Source of the DNA: Pseudozobellia thermophila | GTDB taxonomy: Bacteria; Bacteroidota; Bacteroidia; Flavobacteriales; Flavobacteriaceae | Direction of reading: 5' to 3' | DNA: 64,000 nt | Assembly: GCF_900141855.1 (NCBI RefSeq) | Contig: NZ_FQYU01000001.1 | Span: 221,402-285,401 of the forward strand | Shown: positions 63,201 to 64,000 of the stretch, piece by piece | How positions within the stretch are numbered: the first letter of the stretch is position 1 | How the letters are laid out: the number at the start of each line of letters is the position of its first letter | Made by a program: the position numbers and the translations under genes | The notes under the pieces: generated by a model | What the model was told of the DNA's origin: nothing | Database searches by the model: none | What the model saw: the letters and a program-made list of their open reading frames with translations, nothing else

Positions 63201-63426
63201 ATTAATGACGTCTTTCGCCTTTATCCTCGGTCTATTGCCATTGGCCCTATCATCGGGTATCGGTGCCGTTGGTAACCGATCTATAGGTATGAGTGCCGTT
63301 GGGGGCATGTTGATCGGTACCGTGTTCGGTGTCTTCGTTATACCGGCATTGTACGTTATTTTCCAATCCATTCAAGAAAAGGTGAGCGGTGCTCCCCAAG
63401 AAACAATCGAAGAAATAAAGAACTAG
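60277..63426 (+). CDS. RND efflux permease, HAE1 (AcrB) type
   Basis: The 1049-residue inner-membrane pump has twelve transmembrane helices in two pseudo-repeats, each with a large periplasmic loop. It begins MFQKFIDRPVLSTVISIIIA as in AcrB. The proton-relay Asp pair is in ILAIGIVVDDAIVVVEAVHA near residue 405, and the conserved GLLSKNAILIVEFAL segment in the second half. It exports amphiphilic compounds using the proton gradient; the substrates are not predictable. The adaptor precedes and the outer-membrane factor follows by 8 bases. Confidence 0.95.
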   Translation: MFQKFIDRPVLSTVISIIIAILGILGLTSLPVEQYPEIAPPTVQVSATYTGANAETVLNSVVTPLEEQINGVEGMLYMTSTASNDGSANINVFFKLGTDPDIAAVNVQNRVARANSVLPEAVINTGVTTQKAQTSALMFFSLFSENENYDATFVENYARINLVPKLQRIEGVGNVTVFGAKDYSMRIWLNPEKMAAYKLMPSDIQAALREQNLEAATGKIGENADGIYEYVLKYKGRLSEEAEYGNIIIKAQDNGQYLRLGDVAEIEMGAYSYSTLNEGMGKPGTAVGIFQTSGSNANQIIDAIQDILQESKKDFPKGIDYVIPYNTKDFLDASIDHVVQTLIEAFLLVFVVVFLFLQDFRSTLIPAIAVPVAIIGTFFFLSLFGYSINMLTLFAMILAIGIVVDDAIVVVEAVHAKMEEGAENAKTATKSAMSEISGAIISITLVMSAVFIPVSFISGSSGVFYQQFGITLAIAILISAVNALTLSPALAALFLKPHNPSEEHKKKGLSKRFFTAFNTAFDAMTDKYIGSVKFFSNKKWLTVLSLVVFSAIAVALFRSTPTGFIPNEDQGIIFTDVSLAPGTTLEKTQETVKKLDSIYQSMDVIKSRMNIAGRSFLNGVNGGSYAFSVIKLQDFDDRKADSLSVGATIKTLFAKASAIKEANIIFIAPPSVRGFGNSAGFELNLQSKDADDWLTIGQTTNEFLAALNARPEVQYAITSFNPNFPQYELQVDIEKIKSAGLAVTDIFNAMQGYYGGLYTTDFNKFGKQYRVMIQAKPEDRADENSLNHIFVTNGNGESVAVSQFVSLKKIYGPEVVSRFNLLSSVKINGAMNPGYSTGDAIKAIEEVAAQVLPTNYTYEYSGLTKEENSAGSQTVLIFLLSLIFVYFLLSAQYESYILPLSIILSLPIGIAGAIGFINLAGLENNIYFQIALIMLIGLLSKNAILIVEFALQRRKHGMSIIDSAIDGAKARLRPILMTSFAFILGLLPLALSSGIGAVGNRSIGMSAVGGMLIGTVFGVFVIPALYVIFQSIQEKVSGAPQETIEEIKN

Positions 63427-63433
63427 AGAAATC

Positions 63434-64000
63434 ATGAAGAAATCAGCTATAAATAAATTCTTGTTGGTGGCCATGCTTCCGCTCTTGTTGGAATCTTGCT
63501 TTACGGCCAAGACCTATGAGCGGCCCCAGGTCGAGACCGAAAACCTGTACCGTACCGACCAACTGCCCCAAGACAGTATCTCTTTTGCCTCGGTGTCATA
63601 CAAAGACCTTTTTACCGATCCCTATCTGAAAGGTTATATCGAAAAAGGATTGGAAAACAACCTCGACATCCGTATTGCCCTGCAGAACATCGCAGCGGCA
63701 GAGGCCTATGTAAAACAGGGGAAAGCAGGTTACCTGCCTACCATTAACGGTGCGGCAAGTGCTACCAGAACCGCAAGAACCAGTGAAAACGGTCAGTTCG
63801 GTAGTATCTTCTCTCAACCCTATAACCAATTCGAGACCTCGGGAACCCTTTCTTGGGAGGCCGATATCTGGGGGAAGATAAGAAGTACCAAACGGGCAAG
63901 CGACGCCAGTTACCTGCAGACCGTTGCGGCCCACAAAGCCGTTAAAACCAGTTTGGTGGCACAAATAGCTACCACATACTATCAGTTGTTGGCCCTGGAC
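63434..64000 (+). CDS. RND outer-membrane factor (OprM/NodT-type), N-terminal part
   Basis: The first 189 residues of an outer-membrane efflux lipoprotein are visible before the window ends. A signal peptide with lipobox (LLLESCFTAK) leads into the OEP/NodT repeat, with GYIEKGLENNLDIRIALQNI and GTLSWEADIWGKIRSTKRAS characteristic of the OprM family. The gene starts 8 bases after the pump gene and completes the tripartite operon. The second half lies outside the window. Confidence 0.92.
   Translation, partial: MKKSAINKFLLVAMLPLLLESCFTAKTYERPQVETENLYRTDQLPQDSISFASVSYKDLFTDPYLKGYIEKGLENNLDIRIALQNIAAAEAYVKQGKAGYLPTINGAASATRTARTSENGQFGSIFSQPYNQFETSGTLSWEADIWGKIRSTKRASDASYLQTVAAHKAVKTSLVAQIATTYYQLLALD

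Overview
The window is a gene-dense stretch of chromosome from a member of the Bacteroidota, most likely a marine Flavobacteriaceae of the Maribacter/Zobellia/Muricauda type. That placement is an inference. It rests on a SusC/SusD pair, TonB-dependent receptors, a complete Bat (aerotolerance-type) operon, many short lipoproteins, promoter-like elements of the Bacteroidota form TTTG-N19-TAnnTTTG, and few Shine-Dalgarno-like sites. I see no rRNA or tRNA genes, CRISPR arrays, insertion sequences or prophage genes. The region reads as stable core and near-core genome.

Layout. 0-7 kb: the tail of a small Lys/Ala-rich protein, then recO with a hemoglobin/transferrin-type TonB receptor, NADP-type glutamate dehydrogenase, a PLP trans-sulfuration enzyme, and a divergent DUF3298 lipoprotein. 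7-17 kb: small metabolic genes (DinB, ArsC-like, EamA exporter, thioesterase, nitronate monooxygenase, YheT hydrolase, lipoprotein cytochrome c), a SulP transporter, a phytanoyl-CoA-dioxygenase-like enzyme divergent from an AraC regulator, and a DUF421 protein. 17-24 kb: a two-fold repeated lipoprotein, gpsA, glpK-glpD, an ABM-domain protein and CvpA. 24-29 kb: CAP-domain lipoprotein, 3-hydroxyanthranilate dioxygenase, CHASE histidine kinase, DUF1304 and an ALDH7-type dehydrogenase. 29-35 kb: a tandem OmpA-domain protein with a membrane-anchored helix-hairpin-helix protein, an acyl-ACP desaturase, and an operon of SPFH/GYF_2 protein, zinc-ribbon tail-anchored protein and metallophosphatase. 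35-44 kb: SusC/SusD with a fructokinase-type kinase, an AlbA_2-type protein and an SDR. 44-54 kb: MoxR, DUF58, a BatD-like two-membrane-segment protein, BatA, BatB, BatC, BatD, BatE and a small membrane protein. 54-58 kb: beta-carbonic anhydrase with a second SulP transporter, then pheS. 58-64 kb: a GbsR/MarR-type regulator followed by an RND tripartite efflux operon, whose outer-membrane component runs off the window.

Regulation is the most informative new layer. An 18-bp element occurs both upstream of the MarR-type regulator gene, across the -33 box of a perfect Bacteroidota promoter, and upstream of the RND adaptor gene. This suggests an autoregulated efflux switch. The glpK-glpD promoter carries a 12-bp perfect palindrome inside its 19-bp spacer. 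The AraC/PhyH intergenic region has an 8-bp direct repeat with a 21-bp period. Several promoter elements also decide between alternative start codons.

The best candidates for poorly described systems are the SPFH/zinc-ribbon/phosphatase operon (reminiscent of Bacillus YdjG/YdjI but lacking PspA) and the OmpA-HHH pair. All functional calls come from reading the sequence and from family knowledge; no database search was run.
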